Shown here piece by piece: positions 17,660 through 26,398 of a stretch of DNA of 64,000 nucleotides. The notes beneath the pieces are model-generated. The model made no database searches. It saw only the letters and a list, made by a program, of their open reading frames with translations, and was not told where the DNA came from. The position numbers and the translations under genes were made by a program. Positions within the stretch are counted from its first letter, which is position 1, and every line of letters starts with the position of its first letter. Source of the stretch: Flavobacterium oncorhynchi (GTDB taxonomy: Bacteria; Bacteroidota; Bacteroidia; Flavobacteriales; Flavobacteriaceae); NCBI RefSeq assembly GCF_002217355.1, contig NZ_MUHA01000011.1, positions 40,443 through 104,442 of the forward strand, read 5' to 3'.

Positions 17660-17684
17660 AAATGACAAATTCAATTGGTCATTT
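17660..17684. promoter_or_regulatory. Near-perfect palindrome between efflux operon and two-component genes
   Basis: AAATGACAAATT-C-AATTGGTCATTT: 12-bp arms with one mismatch around a single central base. It lies 80 bp upstream of the efflux operon start and 57 bp upstream of the kinase start. This is a good position for a shared operator. It does not look like a tandem LytTR half-site, so the binding protein is open. Confidence 0.5.
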
Positions 17685-17741
17685 TTACGAAATAATAATT
17701 AAAATTTTGTCCGTACTTTGTATCCTATTTAAGTTTTAAAA

Positions 17742-18779
17742 ATGAACGAGAAGTTTGATAGTATAGTGGATAATAAATGGTGGCAGGAAATTGCCGTCGT
17801 CGCTTTTTCTTTTACCATTTATACGTTAAAAAACGATTGGATGTTGTTTAGTTCTATGGCATCCATTTTAATGGGTATTTTTTTCTACCTGATTCTTTAT
17901 CTTCACGCTCAGTTTAATCGCTTCTTTCTTCTTCCGATATTATTTAAAACCCGTCGTCCTGTTACTTATATATTATTAACGCTTTTTGGAGTTGTCGTTT
18001 TCTCAATTGTTTTGTATGAGATTACAACTTTAGATATGTTTAATAATTGTCGTTTATATCAAAATTCGCATCAACGAAGTTATGTTTATCAACTCGCAAG
18101 CGTTTTGGGAACATTAGTTTGTATTTTGAGTCCAATTATTGTTTTCAAATTTTATAGAATTCATAAAAGAAGAACGGATGAAGCGCTGCTTTTTAATCAA
18201 ATGCAGTTGAACTCTTTAAAAGGACAATTGAATCCACATTTCTTGTTTAATACTTTCAATACGCTTTACGGAATTAGTTTGGAGTTTCCAGACAGAACGC
18301 CGGATTTGATTATGAAGGTTTCGCAGTTAATGCGTTATCAGTTAGAAAGTAACAGCAAACAATGTGTATCTTTAGAAGATGAACTGGAGTTTATAAACAG
18401 TTATGTGCAACTGGAAAAAGAACGAGTAGGCTATCGTTGTGATGTTACTTATGATTGTAAAATCGATAACGAGAATGCCTATAAAATATCACCAATGCTT
18501 TTAATTGCTTTTATCGAAAATGCTTTTAAACACGGCACCTGCGCAATTGAAAAATGTTTCGTAAGAATTTTTATAACGGTCGAAAAAGGAGATCTTCATC
18601 TGCATGTAGTAAATTCTATTCCAACGAAGAAAACTGATGTTGTTTCAACCAAAATTGGTTTAAAAAACACAATCGAAAGGCTGAATTTGATTTATGGAAA
18701 AAACTATAAACTCGATATTCAGGAAGAAAAGAATACGTATATAGTCGATTTGAAACTGCAGCTGAAAAAGTTTGTCTAA
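17742..18779 (+). CDS. LytS/YehU-type sensor histidine kinase
   Basis: Protein of 345 residues. About four membrane helices lie within residues 15-140, with no large periplasmic sensor domain. The cytoplasmic part has the His_kinase motif GQLNPHFLFNTFNTLYG with the phosphorylated His at 166, an N-box FIENAFKHG, and the glycine-rich IGLKNTIERL of the ATPase lid. Its stop overlaps the start of the response regulator gene by one base (TAATG). Transcription is away from the tripartite efflux operon, which is the likely target. The signal is unknown. Confidence 0.92.
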   Translation: MNEKFDSIVDNKWWQEIAVVAFSFTIYTLKNDWMLFSSMASILMGIFFYLILYLHAQFNRFFLLPILFKTRRPVTYILLTLFGVVVFSIVLYEITTLDMFNNCRLYQNSHQRSYVYQLASVLGTLVCILSPIIVFKFYRIHKRRTDEALLFNQMQLNSLKGQLNPHFLFNTFNTLYGISLEFPDRTPDLIMKVSQLMRYQLESNSKQCVSLEDELEFINSYVQLEKERVGYRCDVTYDCKIDNENAYKISPMLLIAFIENAFKHGTCAIEKCFVRIFITVEKGDLHLHVVNSIPTKKTDVVSTKIGLKNTIERLNLIYGKNYKLDIQEEKNTYIVDLKLQLKKFV

Positions 18780-19477
18780 TGAAAGATCCAAAAAAGTGTA
18801 TAATTGTTGATGATGAGCCGGCAGCACATTATGTTTTGGCGAATTACATTAAGCAGAATCCGCAATTAGAATTGGTTTTTCAAGGTTATAACGGCATTGA
18901 AGCGATGGACTTTTTAAGAGAAAACAAAGTCGATTTGATGTTTCTAGATATCAATATGCCCGAAATTTCTGGAATGGAATTGCTCAAAATAATTCCGAAT
19001 CATCCTAAAACTATTTTAACAACCGCTTATTCTGAATTTGCGCTGGAAAGTTATGATTATGGAGTAATTGATTATTTACTGAAGCCTATTTACTTTCCGA
19101 GATTTCTAAAAGCAGTTGAACGCTTTTTCTCTACAGAAAATATAAAAGGAAAAGAAGAGGAAGTTGTTATTGATACTCTAAATGTAAAAGTTGATGGTTA
19201 TTTTATCGACATAGAATTAGATCAGCTTTTGTTTGCGCAGAGTTTTGGAAACTACGTAAAACTGCATACGCAAAAGCGAACTTATTTAGCTTCTATCACT
19301 ACAACTGAACTTGAAAAATGCCTGCCGGAAAAGAATTTTATACGAATACATAAATCTTACATTGTGGCTTTGGATAAAGTGGACAGTACCGAAAAGGATT
19401 TTGTTACGATTAAAAATGAAAGGCTTCCAATAGGTATTACTTATAAGAGAGAACTTTCAGATCGTTTGAAAAAGTAA
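18779..19477 (+). CDS. LytTR-family response regulator
   Basis: Protein of 232 residues. The N-terminal receiver has the acidic pair in VDDEP, the phospho-acceptor Asp57 (LMFLDINMPEISG), a conserved Thr (ILTTAYSEF) and Lys (YLLKPI). The C-terminal LytTR DNA-binding domain covers about residues 135-230 (FAQSFGNYVKLHT, FIRIHKSYIVAL). It is co-translated with the kinase at 17742 and probably regulates the divergent efflux operon or its own transcript. Confidence 0.93.
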   Translation: MKDPKKCIIVDDEPAAHYVLANYIKQNPQLELVFQGYNGIEAMDFLRENKVDLMFLDINMPEISGMELLKIIPNHPKTILTTAYSEFALESYDYGVIDYLLKPIYFPRFLKAVERFFSTENIKGKEEEVVIDTLNVKVDGYFIDIELDQLLFAQSFGNYVKLHTQKRTYLASITTTELEKCLPEKNFIRIHKSYIVALDKVDSTEKDFVTIKNERLPIGITYKRELSDRLKK

Positions 19478-19569
19478 AAATTGTTAATAATATTTTGTTT
19501 AAAGTTTAATAAAAAGTAGTAATTTTAATACGGTTAGATTATGGCTTTTTAATTTGAAACTGAGGAAGT

Positions 19570-20043
19570 ATGAAGAAAATTTTGCTTGTAATGCTCTTTT
19601 TGTACAGTGGTTTATTGATTGCTCAGAATGGATTGTCTGAAAACAAGATTGTTACACCGCCAGAAAAAGTGCTGTTTACTTTTCAAAAAGAATATCCAAA
19701 TAAAGAAGCAGTTTGGTCACTCAATTATGTTGGAGATGACGATGATGAAATAAGATATGAAGCTAAATTTAATACGGATAAGAATATTAAAGCACTTGCA
19801 GTTTATGATAATTTAGGAATACTACGAGCATTTGAACAGCAAATTCCGTTAAGCCAATTGCCGTTGAAGGCACAAAACTATCTGAAGAAAAATTATCAGT
19901 CAAAAGCAATACGAGAAATTGCGGTAGTTGTAGATTATAAAAATATAACAACCTATGAAGTTGGAGTAGAAAAAGAGGGAAAATTTTATGATCTTGTTTT
20001 TGATAAAAACGGAGGTTTTGATGTGAGCATCGAAAAAAACTAA
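19570..20043 (+). CDS. Exported PepSY-like (DUF2874-type) protein
   Basis: Protein of 157 residues with a signal peptide (MKKILLVMLFLYSGLLIAQ). Two PepSY-like repeats are visible: ...VLFTFQKEYPNKEAVWSLNY...YEAKFNTDKNIKALAVYDNLG and LPLKAQNYLKKNY...TYEVGVEKEGKFYDLVFDKNG. This pattern is typical of small periplasmic proteins of Bacteroidota whose role is uncertain. It follows the two-component genes by 92 bp on the same strand and may be a member or target of that system, by position only. Confidence 0.7.
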   Translation: MKKILLVMLFLYSGLLIAQNGLSENKIVTPPEKVLFTFQKEYPNKEAVWSLNYVGDDDDEIRYEAKFNTDKNIKALAVYDNLGILRAFEQQIPLSQLPLKAQNYLKKNYQSKAIREIAVVVDYKNITTYEVGVEKEGKFYDLVFDKNGGFDVSIEKN

Positions 20044-20080
20044 AATGTTTACTTACTAATTCAATTATATTTAGAACGAC

Positions 20081-20120
20081 AAACCCGATAAGATTTTAAA
20101 GCTTATCGGGTTTTGTTTTT
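20081..20120 (+). terminator. Intrinsic terminator
   Basis: Stem AAACCCGATAAG (20081-20092) pairs with CTTATCGGGTTT (20102-20113), followed by TGTTTTTT. It ends the transcript of the PepSY-like gene. A degenerate relative is at 49986-50018. Confidence 0.85.
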
Positions 20121-20177
20121 TAGATTAATTAAAAGACTGAACAGTTTTATAATTAATTTATAGAGTTGTGAGCTAAA

Positions 20178-20942
20178 CTACAAATTCATACCGCCGGAAA
20201 CCTCAATTCGCTGTGCGTTTACCCAGCGTGCTTCTTCAGTGCATAAAAAAGCAACTACTGCGCCAATATCGTCTGGCAGCCCAACTCTTCCTAATGCTGT
20301 TACGCTCGCTATATTTTTATTCAATTGCTCATTATCACGAACTGCGCCGCCGCCAAAATCGGTTTCAATAGCACCGGGAGCGACCACATTTACTTTAATT
20401 TTTCTTTCGCCTAATTCTTTTGCTTGATACTTAGTTAAGGTTTCAATTGCTCCTTTCATAGATGCGTAAGCGGCATAACCTGGAAATGAAAATCGTGTTA
20501 AACCAGTTGAAATATTTACGATTCCGCCTCCGTCGTTCATTATATTCAGCGCTTTTTGAGTTAAGAAAAAAGGACCTTTAAACTGAATATTGGTCAATTG
20601 ATCAAATTCGGCTTCTGTTGTGCCAATAAATGAATTGTGAATTCCAATTCCGGCATTATTTACCAAGAAATCAATTTTTTCTGTTTTAAAAGTGCTTTTT
20701 AAAGTGGTTTGCACTTCTTTAAAAAAAGTATCAAAACTTGCACTATCCGCTACGTTTAGTTGAAGAGAAGCTGCTTTCTGACCTAAATTTTCGATTTCTT
20801 TTGCAACCAAGTCAGCTTCATCTTTTTTGCTGTTGTAAGTTATAATTACATCGATTCCTTTTTTTGCAATTGCAATTGCCATGTTTTTTCCTAAACCTCT
20901 GCTTCCGCCTGTAACCAGAGCTATTTTTGTTTCTATTGCCAT
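20178..20942 (-). CDS. Short-chain dehydrogenase/reductase (SDR)
   Basis: Classical SDR of 254 residues. The NAD(P)-binding motif TGGSRGLG is at residues 11-18, NNAG at 95-98, the catalytic Ser at 145 (NIST), and the YxxxK pair at Tyr159 and Lys163. It ends with the usual cofactor-domain motif VNAQRIEVSGGMNL. Substrate cannot be predicted. The nearest minus-strand neighbour upstream is an AraC-type regulator, which may control it; the pair lies in the same orientation 169 bp apart. Confidence 0.9.
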   Translation of the reverse strand: MAIETKIALVTGGSRGLGKNMAIAIAKKGIDVIITYNSKKDEADLVAKEIENLGQKAASLQLNVADSASFDTFFKEVQTTLKSTFKTEKIDFLVNNAGIGIHNSFIGTTEAEFDQLTNIQFKGPFFLTQKALNIMNDGGGIVNISTGLTRFSFPGYAAYASMKGAIETLTKYQAKELGERKIKVNVVAPGAIETDFGGGAVRDNEQLNKNIASVTALGRVGLPDDIGAVVAFLCTEEARWVNAQRIEVSGGMNL

Positions 20943-21069
20943 TTTATATTTGTTTTAAATTGATACTGCAAAGATAGGAGCGGGGTAGATTTGGAGAATT
21001 GTAAATATCAAATCAATGTTTGCAAAATTCAAATCAAAAAATGAATTTTCTAATTTTTAAACTCCAAAC

Positions 21070-21104
21070 TTGAAACTTGAAACTTGAAACTTGAAACTTG
21101 AAAC
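21070..21104. repeat. Heptanucleotide tandem repeat, TTGAAAC x5
   Basis: Five perfect head-to-tail copies of TTGAAAC between the AraC-type gene (stop at 21112) and the SDR start. Copy number may vary between strains. Confidence 0.9.
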
Positions 21105-21111
21105 AAAACAA

Positions 21112-22035
21112 TTAACACCTAAAAGCCAAAGGCGTTAAAGAAGTTTGCTTTTTAAAGAAATTAGAAAAATGAGCTAATTCTTCGAAACCAAGCGAATAGG
21201 CAATTTCAGAAACGTTCCAGTCCGTTTGTTTTAAAAGGATTTTGGCTTCGTTTGTTAATCGTGTACTGATTAATTCAGTTGTGGTTTTTCCTGTGTTTTC
21301 TTTTAAAACCTTATTTAAGTGATTTACATGAACAGATAGTCGTGCGGCAAAGTCTTTTGCAGTTCTTAATTCTAATCGTTGATGAGGAGATTCTATAGGA
21401 AATTGCCTTTCTAATAATTCAGCAAATAATGATGAAACTCGCGCAGCAGAATTGTGTTTAGAATAAAGAGCAGAAATGGGTTGTAATTTTTGACCAAAAT
21501 GAATCAATTCAGCAACATAATTTCGGATTAAATCATATTTGTAGATATAATCAGAGTTGATTTCTTTTTGTATTTTATTGAAAATCAATTCAGCTTCTGA
21601 AACTTCTTCATCTGAAAGCTGAAAAATAGGATAACCGTCTGAAGCAAAAATTGGAAGTTCGTCAAGATCAATTCCACTTTTATTTTTAGATAGAAATTCG
21701 CTGGTAAAAACACAGAATTGTCCTGATTGATTAGTGTCTTGCGGAACGTAATTGTATGGAATTTTGGGTGTTGCAAATAATAAACCCTGTTTTTCGATTT
21801 CGATTATTTTATCGGCATATTCAGCTCTGTTATTCCCTTTTATCAAACTTATTTTATAATAAGCTCTTCTGTCATAAGGCATAACCGATTTTCCCTGCAA
21901 ACGTTCTAATAGTTCTTTAATATCAAAAATATTAAAATGTCCAATCTCTTTTTGAATATCATTTGGCAGCAGCGAAGCAGGATTCACATTTGAACCTTCG
22001 GTAATATCCTGATAAAATGAATCTAGGGATTTCAT
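21112..22035 (-). CDS. AraC-family transcriptional regulator
   Basis: About 307 residues from the start at 22035 (MKSLDSFYQDITEG). An upstream in-frame ATG at 22134 would translate a repeat-like leader and is not favoured. The N-terminal ligand/cupin-like domain is followed by two C-terminal helix-turn-helices: DFAARLSVHVNHLNKVLKE and WNVSEIAYSLGFEELAHFSN, ending FFKKQTSLTPLAFR, the AraC signature. It is followed by an SDR gene on the same strand, a common pairing of regulator and target. Confidence 0.9.
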   Translation of the reverse strand: MKSLDSFYQDITEGSNVNPASLLPNDIQKEIGHFNIFDIKELLERLQGKSVMPYDRRAYYKISLIKGNNRAEYADKIIEIEKQGLLFATPKIPYNYVPQDTNQSGQFCVFTSEFLSKNKSGIDLDELPIFASDGYPIFQLSDEEVSEAELIFNKIQKEINSDYIYKYDLIRNYVAELIHFGQKLQPISALYSKHNSAARVSSLFAELLERQFPIESPHQRLELRTAKDFAARLSVHVNHLNKVLKENTGKTTTELISTRLTNEAKILLKQTDWNVSEIAYSLGFEELAHFSNFFKKQTSLTPLAFRC

Positions 22036-22080
22036 ATTGTAATGAATTGCGAAATTCAAATATACAAAAAATAAGTTTCG

Positions 22081-22190
22081 TGAACTTAACCGCGAAGAGC
22101 GCAAGGTTTTTCGCAAGGTTCGCAAAACATACACGCATTTTATGTCATTTCGAGGAACGAGAAATCACACGCGGGATTGGGGAAAGATTA
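22081..22190. repeat. Dispersed repeat remnants
   Basis: CGCGAAGAGCGCAAGGTTTT and GTCATTTCGAGGAACGAGAA are single arms of Flavobacterium-type palindromic repeats; the second belongs to the family at 5599 and 50030. No gene is seen in 22036-22205. Confidence 0.5.
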
Positions 22191-22205
22191 AAAATTACTG
22201 AATAA

Positions 22206-22766
22206 TTAAAAAAGACTTCCCTGTACAAACTCAGGTTCTGGATTACTTCCAAAAGGAAAAGCATCAAGTACAAAAAACTGTTTTATTTTGGGATCAAATT
22301 CTCTTAGAACAATTTCATTGCATTCAAATTGAAGATCAATTTTTGTAAACAGCTCAGAAGCAATTTTAAGATTTTCGGGAGTTAATCTTCTTCCTATTGA
22401 TAGATGCGGATTATCGCTTTTCTTAAGATTTAAAGACTTTAGTGTTTCATGAATTTTTTTCATGATTGGCACAAGATTATTTTTTGAATCTTTGGTTACG
22501 CCAATAAAAAAAGCACCGCTATTTGGGAAAGAATCAAAATGATCTAAAGATACTTTAAAAGGCGTAAAAGTATCAGAAATTTTAGAAAGCTTTTGTTTGA
22601 TCGAATCCAATTGAGATTCATCAATTTTGAATTCGCAAATCGTAATGTGCGCTTCAGAATTACAGCTGTTATACCATTCTATTTTACTCCGTAAAAAGTC
22701 TTTTAGCTTTTTAACGGGCTCAACTACTGATTTAGAATAGAATACAACTGAATATGTTTTTTCCAT
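22206..22766 (-). CDS. 2H phosphoesterase (2'-5' RNA ligase-like) protein
   Basis: Protein of 186 residues with the two HxTx/HxSx motifs of the 2H family: HITI (His40) and HLSI (His121), about 80 residues apart as in LigT-like enzymes. These act on 2',3'-cyclic or 2'-5' phosphodiester bonds of RNA or small nucleotides. No signal peptide. It lies 24 bp downstream of a receiver-like gene on the same strand, so the two may be co-transcribed. The substrate is unknown. Confidence 0.85.
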   Translation of the reverse strand: MEKTYSVVFYSKSVVEPVKKLKDFLRSKIEWYNSCNSEAHITICEFKIDESQLDSIKQKLSKISDTFTPFKVSLDHFDSFPNSGAFFIGVTKDSKNNLVPIMKKIHETLKSLNLKKSDNPHLSIGRRLTPENLKIASELFTKIDLQFECNEIVLREFDPKIKQFFVLDAFPFGSNPEPEFVQGSLF

Positions 22767-22790
22767 TTTGAGGCTTTAAATTAGACAAAT

Positions 22791-23105
22791 TTATAGCTTT
22801 CCTTTTAAATGTAATCGATGGAGAATTTCAGATTTTAATAAACCGCTTCCTCCTCCAAAATGTTCAATTACTTCTACTTCGGGTTGTTTTTTTAAGCAAA
22901 AAGAAGTGAATTCTTTCTCGATATGGTTTTCGATTCCAGAACTTAAAAGAACGATGTCGATTTTGTGATTTAAAAAGTGTTGCTGAGCCTCTTTTTCATT
23001 ATTGAAAGCAATAGCATTCCAATTTTCATCGGCATTTACAAGACGAAGCAAAATGGCTAGAATTTCTTCGTTTTTGCCCAAAAGCAAGAATTCGAGAGTT
23101 TTCAT
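22791..23105 (-). CDS. Degenerate receiver-like protein (104 aa)
   Basis: A small protein with the alternating strand/helix pattern of a response-regulator receiver (KTLEFLLLGKNEEILAILLR..., KIDIVLLSSGIE). Where a receiver has the phosphorylated aspartate (VLLD), this one has Ser55, and the acidic pair after strand 1 is replaced by Lys-Asn. It would not be phosphorylated in the normal way. Just upstream of, and on the same strand as, a 2H phosphoesterase. The fold assignment is inferred from pattern only. Confidence 0.5.
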   Translation of the reverse strand: MKTLEFLLLGKNEEILAILLRLVNADENWNAIAFNNEKEAQQHFLNHKIDIVLLSSGIENHIEKEFTSFCLKKQPEVEVIEHFGGGSGLLKSEILHRLHLKGKL

Positions 23106-23432
23106 AATCTTTTATTTAGATAACAAATTTACGAGTATAAAGGCAATGGTAACTTAATCTAGGACAAGAAATCAGCTTGTATCTTAGTTAATTACGTGAT
23201 TTTTATTTAGAATTTGCACTTTTTTTTAAATACAACATTTTGAGACACAATGCTCTAGGATTTGTTAACATAAAAATAACGTAAAATAGTACAAAAATGA
23301 GGAAACCCGTAATGAAATCTGAAAAGACGGCTGTAGATTTGTCTTATAGAAATACCAAGATTATTTTTTTATTTTTCTATGATTAAACTGTTTTTGGAGA
23401 AACTTTTTAAAGGAAAATTAAAGCACATTCAT

Positions 23433-23540
23433 TTGTGTAGACTGCATTGTATAAATTTGCAACAATACAATAAAGTATAATTTTCTTAAGGTTTTTAGAT
23501 TTGGTTATTTAGTTAATCATATCTAAAAACCTTTTTTTAT
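23433..23540 (+). ncRNA. Candidate small transcript ending in an intrinsic terminator
   Basis: A -7-like box TAAATTTG (23452-23459) with a TTG 16 nt upstream is followed by about 70 nt and then the stem AAGGTTTTTAGAT (23488-23500) / ATCTAAAAACCTT (23521-23533) with a seven-T tail on the plus strand. No plus-strand gene ends here, so the terminator needs another explanation. It could also serve the convergent esterase gene in part. The rest of 23106-23432 shows only a 29-codon frame at 23297 of doubtful meaning. Confidence 0.3.
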
Positions 23541-24481
23541 TAAAGCAGTCCATTGCTTTTAAGCCATTCTGCACAGTCTTTAGTCCAATATTTACTGGTG
23601 TCTTGTACGCCTAATCCAAAACCATGTCCGCCTTTTTCATATAAATGTAACTCCGCTGCAACATTATTTTTTTTAAGGGATAAATAATAATTAATGCTGT
23701 TTTCTGGTAGAACTGATTTGTCATCTGTAGCATGAATTAAGAAAGCTGGTGGTGTTTGAGGTGTGATCTTTTTGTCACTAGAGAAAGTATCAATAAGTGC
23801 TTGCGGTGGATTATTTCCTAATAAATTTGTTTGTGAGCCTTTGTGTGTTATTTGATTTTCCATTGAAATTACAGGATAAATAAGAAGTGAAAAATCAGGA
23901 CGTGCACTTGTTTTAAAAGAGGATTCGTATACTTTATCATCATAGTGGGTTGATAATGTTGAAGCCAAATGACCGCCTGCAGAAAAGCCCATTATTCCAA
24001 TTTTTTTCGGATCAATATTCCATTTGGCAGCATTTTGACGTACATAACGCATCGCTTCTTGTGCATCTTGAAGCGGACCTATATTTTTATTTTTCATTAT
24101 CAAATCGCTAGGAAGACGATATTTTAAAACAAAAGCTGTAATTCCTAAACTGTTGAGCCAAGCTGCTACTTTGGTTCCTTCTTTATCAATCGCCAAATGC
24201 GAATAACCGCCGCCGGGAAGAATAATTACAGCAGTATGATCGGGATTGCTTACAGCGGGAAAAAAGGCTGTAAGAGTAGGTGTTGAAACTAGACTTGTAC
24301 TTTGAATAACTCCGTTTTTAAAATCTGGTTTTTCTTTATAATCAGAAGATTTTATTTCGTCAGGAATTTGCTCCCAAAGATTTATAGTTTGATTTTGTGC
24401 CGATGTTGAAGCTAAGTTTCCAAGTATTAAAATCATAAAAAATGCAGCTTTTTTGAAGTATTGTTTTTTTGTGCTTTTCAC
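23540..24481 (-). CDS. Exported alpha/beta-hydrolase esterase, probably a pectin or hemicellulose acetylesterase
   Basis: Protein of 313 residues with a signal peptide (ending near STSAQ) and an alpha/beta-hydrolase domain. The oxyanion motif is LPGGGYSHL, the nucleophile elbow GFSAGGHLAST, the acid residue is in HATDDKSV, and His is in EKGGHGFGLG. The pattern matches exported acetyl-xylan-esterase-like enzymes of Bacteroidota. It is divergent from the uronate operon (start at 24882), whose upstream region contains a LacI-type operator, so it probably belongs to the pectin locus. Substrate specificity is inferred. Confidence 0.85.
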   Translation of the reverse strand: MKSTKKQYFKKAAFFMILILGNLASTSAQNQTINLWEQIPDEIKSSDYKEKPDFKNGVIQSTSLVSTPTLTAFFPAVSNPDHTAVIILPGGGYSHLAIDKEGTKVAAWLNSLGITAFVLKYRLPSDLIMKNKNIGPLQDAQEAMRYVRQNAAKWNIDPKKIGIMGFSAGGHLASTLSTHYDDKVYESSFKTSARPDFSLLIYPVISMENQITHKGSQTNLLGNNPPQALIDTFSSDKKITPQTPPAFLIHATDDKSVLPENSINYYLSLKKNNVAAELHLYEKGGHGFGLGVQDTSKYWTKDCAEWLKSNGLL

Positions 24482-24732
24482 GGTAAATAAAGTTGTTTAG
24501 GATTAATTTTAAGGAAACAGACAGATTAAGAATGTTAAATTTCATCAAAACTTAAATAATTAAAACCAAAATTGAAACATTCTGTTTTTCAGCGGACAAT
24601 TTTGATGCCGAAAACAGGTTATTTTTGCATGCTCGCAATTAACAAATATATTGTTTAATATTTAATTTAGTAGTCATTTTTTTAAGTGATGTGTTTATTT
24701 ATGCGACAAATATAAATTTTTATATAATTTAT

Positions 24733-24776
24733 TTGGAATATAAAGATTTAAAACTATATTTGTGCAATCGATTACA
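24733..24776 (+). promoter_or_regulatory. Promoter with LacI-type operator before the uronate transporter
   Basis: -33 TTG (24733-24735), 19 nt, -7 box TATATTTG (24755-24762), and directly after it the palindrome TGCAATCGATTACA (24763-24776). The operator covers the expected transcription start, a geometry for repression. Sister sites at 27787, 37385 and 37549. Confidence 0.75.
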
Positions 24777-24881
24777 TTATTTTCGTTTGTTTGTTTTGGA
24801 TTCTTGATTTTGATCTTTCGAATTTTACTTAATAGTGTGTTGATTTTCCAAAAAACTTTATAACTATAATAAGCCGTTACC

Positions 24882-26351
24882 ATGAATCAAACCGATGCCG
24901 TTACCGTAAATCAAACCGTCAAATCCTCAGGAAAATATCGTTGGAGCATATGTGCGCTGCTATTTTTTGCAACGACTATTAACTATTTAGATCGTCAAGT
25001 TCTATCGTTAACATGGAGCGATTTTATAGCTCCTGAATTTCACTGGACAAATAATGATTACGGAAATATTACAGCATTGTTTTCTATATTTTATGCTGTT
25101 TCTCTTTTGTTTGCAGGACGATTTGTAGATTGGCTTGATACAAAAAAAGGATTCCTTTGGGCAATTGGTATTTGGTCTGTAGGAGCTTGTTTGCATGCAT
25201 TTTGCGGTATAGCAACTTCAGGAATTATAACTGGTAATTGGTTCGTAGGGTTTCACGGCTCAAAAGAAATAATCAGTACAATAAATGACACTGCGCTTGT
25301 AATCAACGTGAGTGTGGCTTTGTTTATTTTTGCCCGCTTTGTCTTAGCAGTTGGTGAGGCAGGAAATTTTCCTGCAGCGATTAAAACTACAGCAGAATAT
25401 TTTCCTAAAAAAGACCGAGCATTTTCAACAAGTATTTTTAATGCGGGTGCAACTGTAGGTGCTTTAGCGGCTCCCATTACCATTCCGTTTATTGCAAAAT
25501 CATTTGGCTGGGAAATGTCTTTTATTATCATAGGAGCTTTAGGATTTGTGTGGATGGGATTTTGGGTTTTTATGTATGATAAACCAGAAAGACATCCAAG
25601 AGTAAGTGCAGAGGAATTGGCTTATATTCAGCAAGATGATATTGCAGATAGTAAATTAGAAGGTTATGTACCGGAAACAACTTCAAAAGTTTCTTTTGTA
25701 GACTGCTTTAAATACAAACAAACTTGGGCTTTTGCTTTTGGTAAATTTATGACAGATGGTGTTTGGTGGTTTTTCTTGTTCTGGACGCCTGCTTATTTGA
25801 GCTCTGTTTACGGAATGGATTCTACAGAAGCGGCATTGCCATTATTTGTATTGTATATGATTACATTATTGTCAATTATTGGCGGATGGCTTCCAACTTA
25901 TTTTGTTGAAAAGAAAGGAATGAACCCTTATGAAGGAAGAATGAGAGCAATGTTGATTTTTGCCTTCTTTCCTCTATTAGCATTGATTGCACAGCCTTTA
26001 GGATATATCAGCTATTGGGTTCCAGTTGTAATTATCGGAATTGCAGGCGCGGCGCATCAATCTTGGTCGGCTAATATTTTTACGACTGTTGGAGATATGT
26101 TTCCTAAAAAAGCGATTGCAACTATTACAGGAATTGGAGGTTTAGCAGGTGGGGTTGGATCGACTTTAATTAATAAAGGTTCGGGAGTTTTATTTGATCA
26201 TGCTAAAGAAACGAATATGGTTTTTATGGGCTTTAAAGGTATTGAAGCAGGGTATTTTATAATCTTTTCAATTTGTGCAGTTTGTTATTTAACTGGCTGG
26301 ATTGTAATGAAATCGCTTGTTCCAAAATACAGCCCAATTACAAATCTCTAA
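24882..26351 (+). CDS. MFS hexuronate transporter (ExuT-like)
   Basis: Major facilitator protein of 489 residues with about 12 membrane helices. Family marks are NYLDRQVLSLTW in TM1 and GEAGNFPAAIKTTAEYFPKKDRA after TM4, as in hexuronate and sugar-acid symporters of the ExuT group. Compared with its neighbour it has an insert of about 40 residues (GIATSGIITGNWFVGFHGSKE...) before TM4. It is the first gene after a LacI-type operator and should import galacturonate or unsaturated uronates into the cytoplasm. Gene order supports this strongly. Confidence 0.88.
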   Translation: MNQTDAVTVNQTVKSSGKYRWSICALLFFATTINYLDRQVLSLTWSDFIAPEFHWTNNDYGNITALFSIFYAVSLLFAGRFVDWLDTKKGFLWAIGIWSVGACLHAFCGIATSGIITGNWFVGFHGSKEIISTINDTALVINVSVALFIFARFVLAVGEAGNFPAAIKTTAEYFPKKDRAFSTSIFNAGATVGALAAPITIPFIAKSFGWEMSFIIIGALGFVWMGFWVFMYDKPERHPRVSAEELAYIQQDDIADSKLEGYVPETTSKVSFVDCFKYKQTWAFAFGKFMTDGVWWFFLFWTPAYLSSVYGMDSTEAALPLFVLYMITLLSIIGGWLPTYFVEKKGMNPYEGRMRAMLIFAFFPLLALIAQPLGYISYWVPVVIIGIAGAAHQSWSANIFTTVGDMFPKKAIATITGIGGLAGGVGSTLINKGSGVLFDHAKETNMVFMGFKGIEAGYFIIFSICAVCYLTGWIVMKSLVPKYSPITNL

Positions 26352-26398
26352 CAAAGATTTTTTAAAACTAACTAACCAACCTAAACCAAAAGCTAATC

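Noticed and set aside
21112..22134. Longer AraC-type protein from 22134
   Set aside because: The extra leader (RTLRKTLRSSRLSS) is the translation of a palindromic repeat.
23297..23386. 29-codon frame MRKPVMKSEKTAVDLS...
   Set aside because: Very short, no recognisable promoter or conservation evidence, in a gap otherwise free of genes.
24482..24732. Riboswitch or leader upstream of the uronate operon
   Set aside because: No conserved structure or known metabolite motif could be seen; the LacI-type operator explains regulation adequately.
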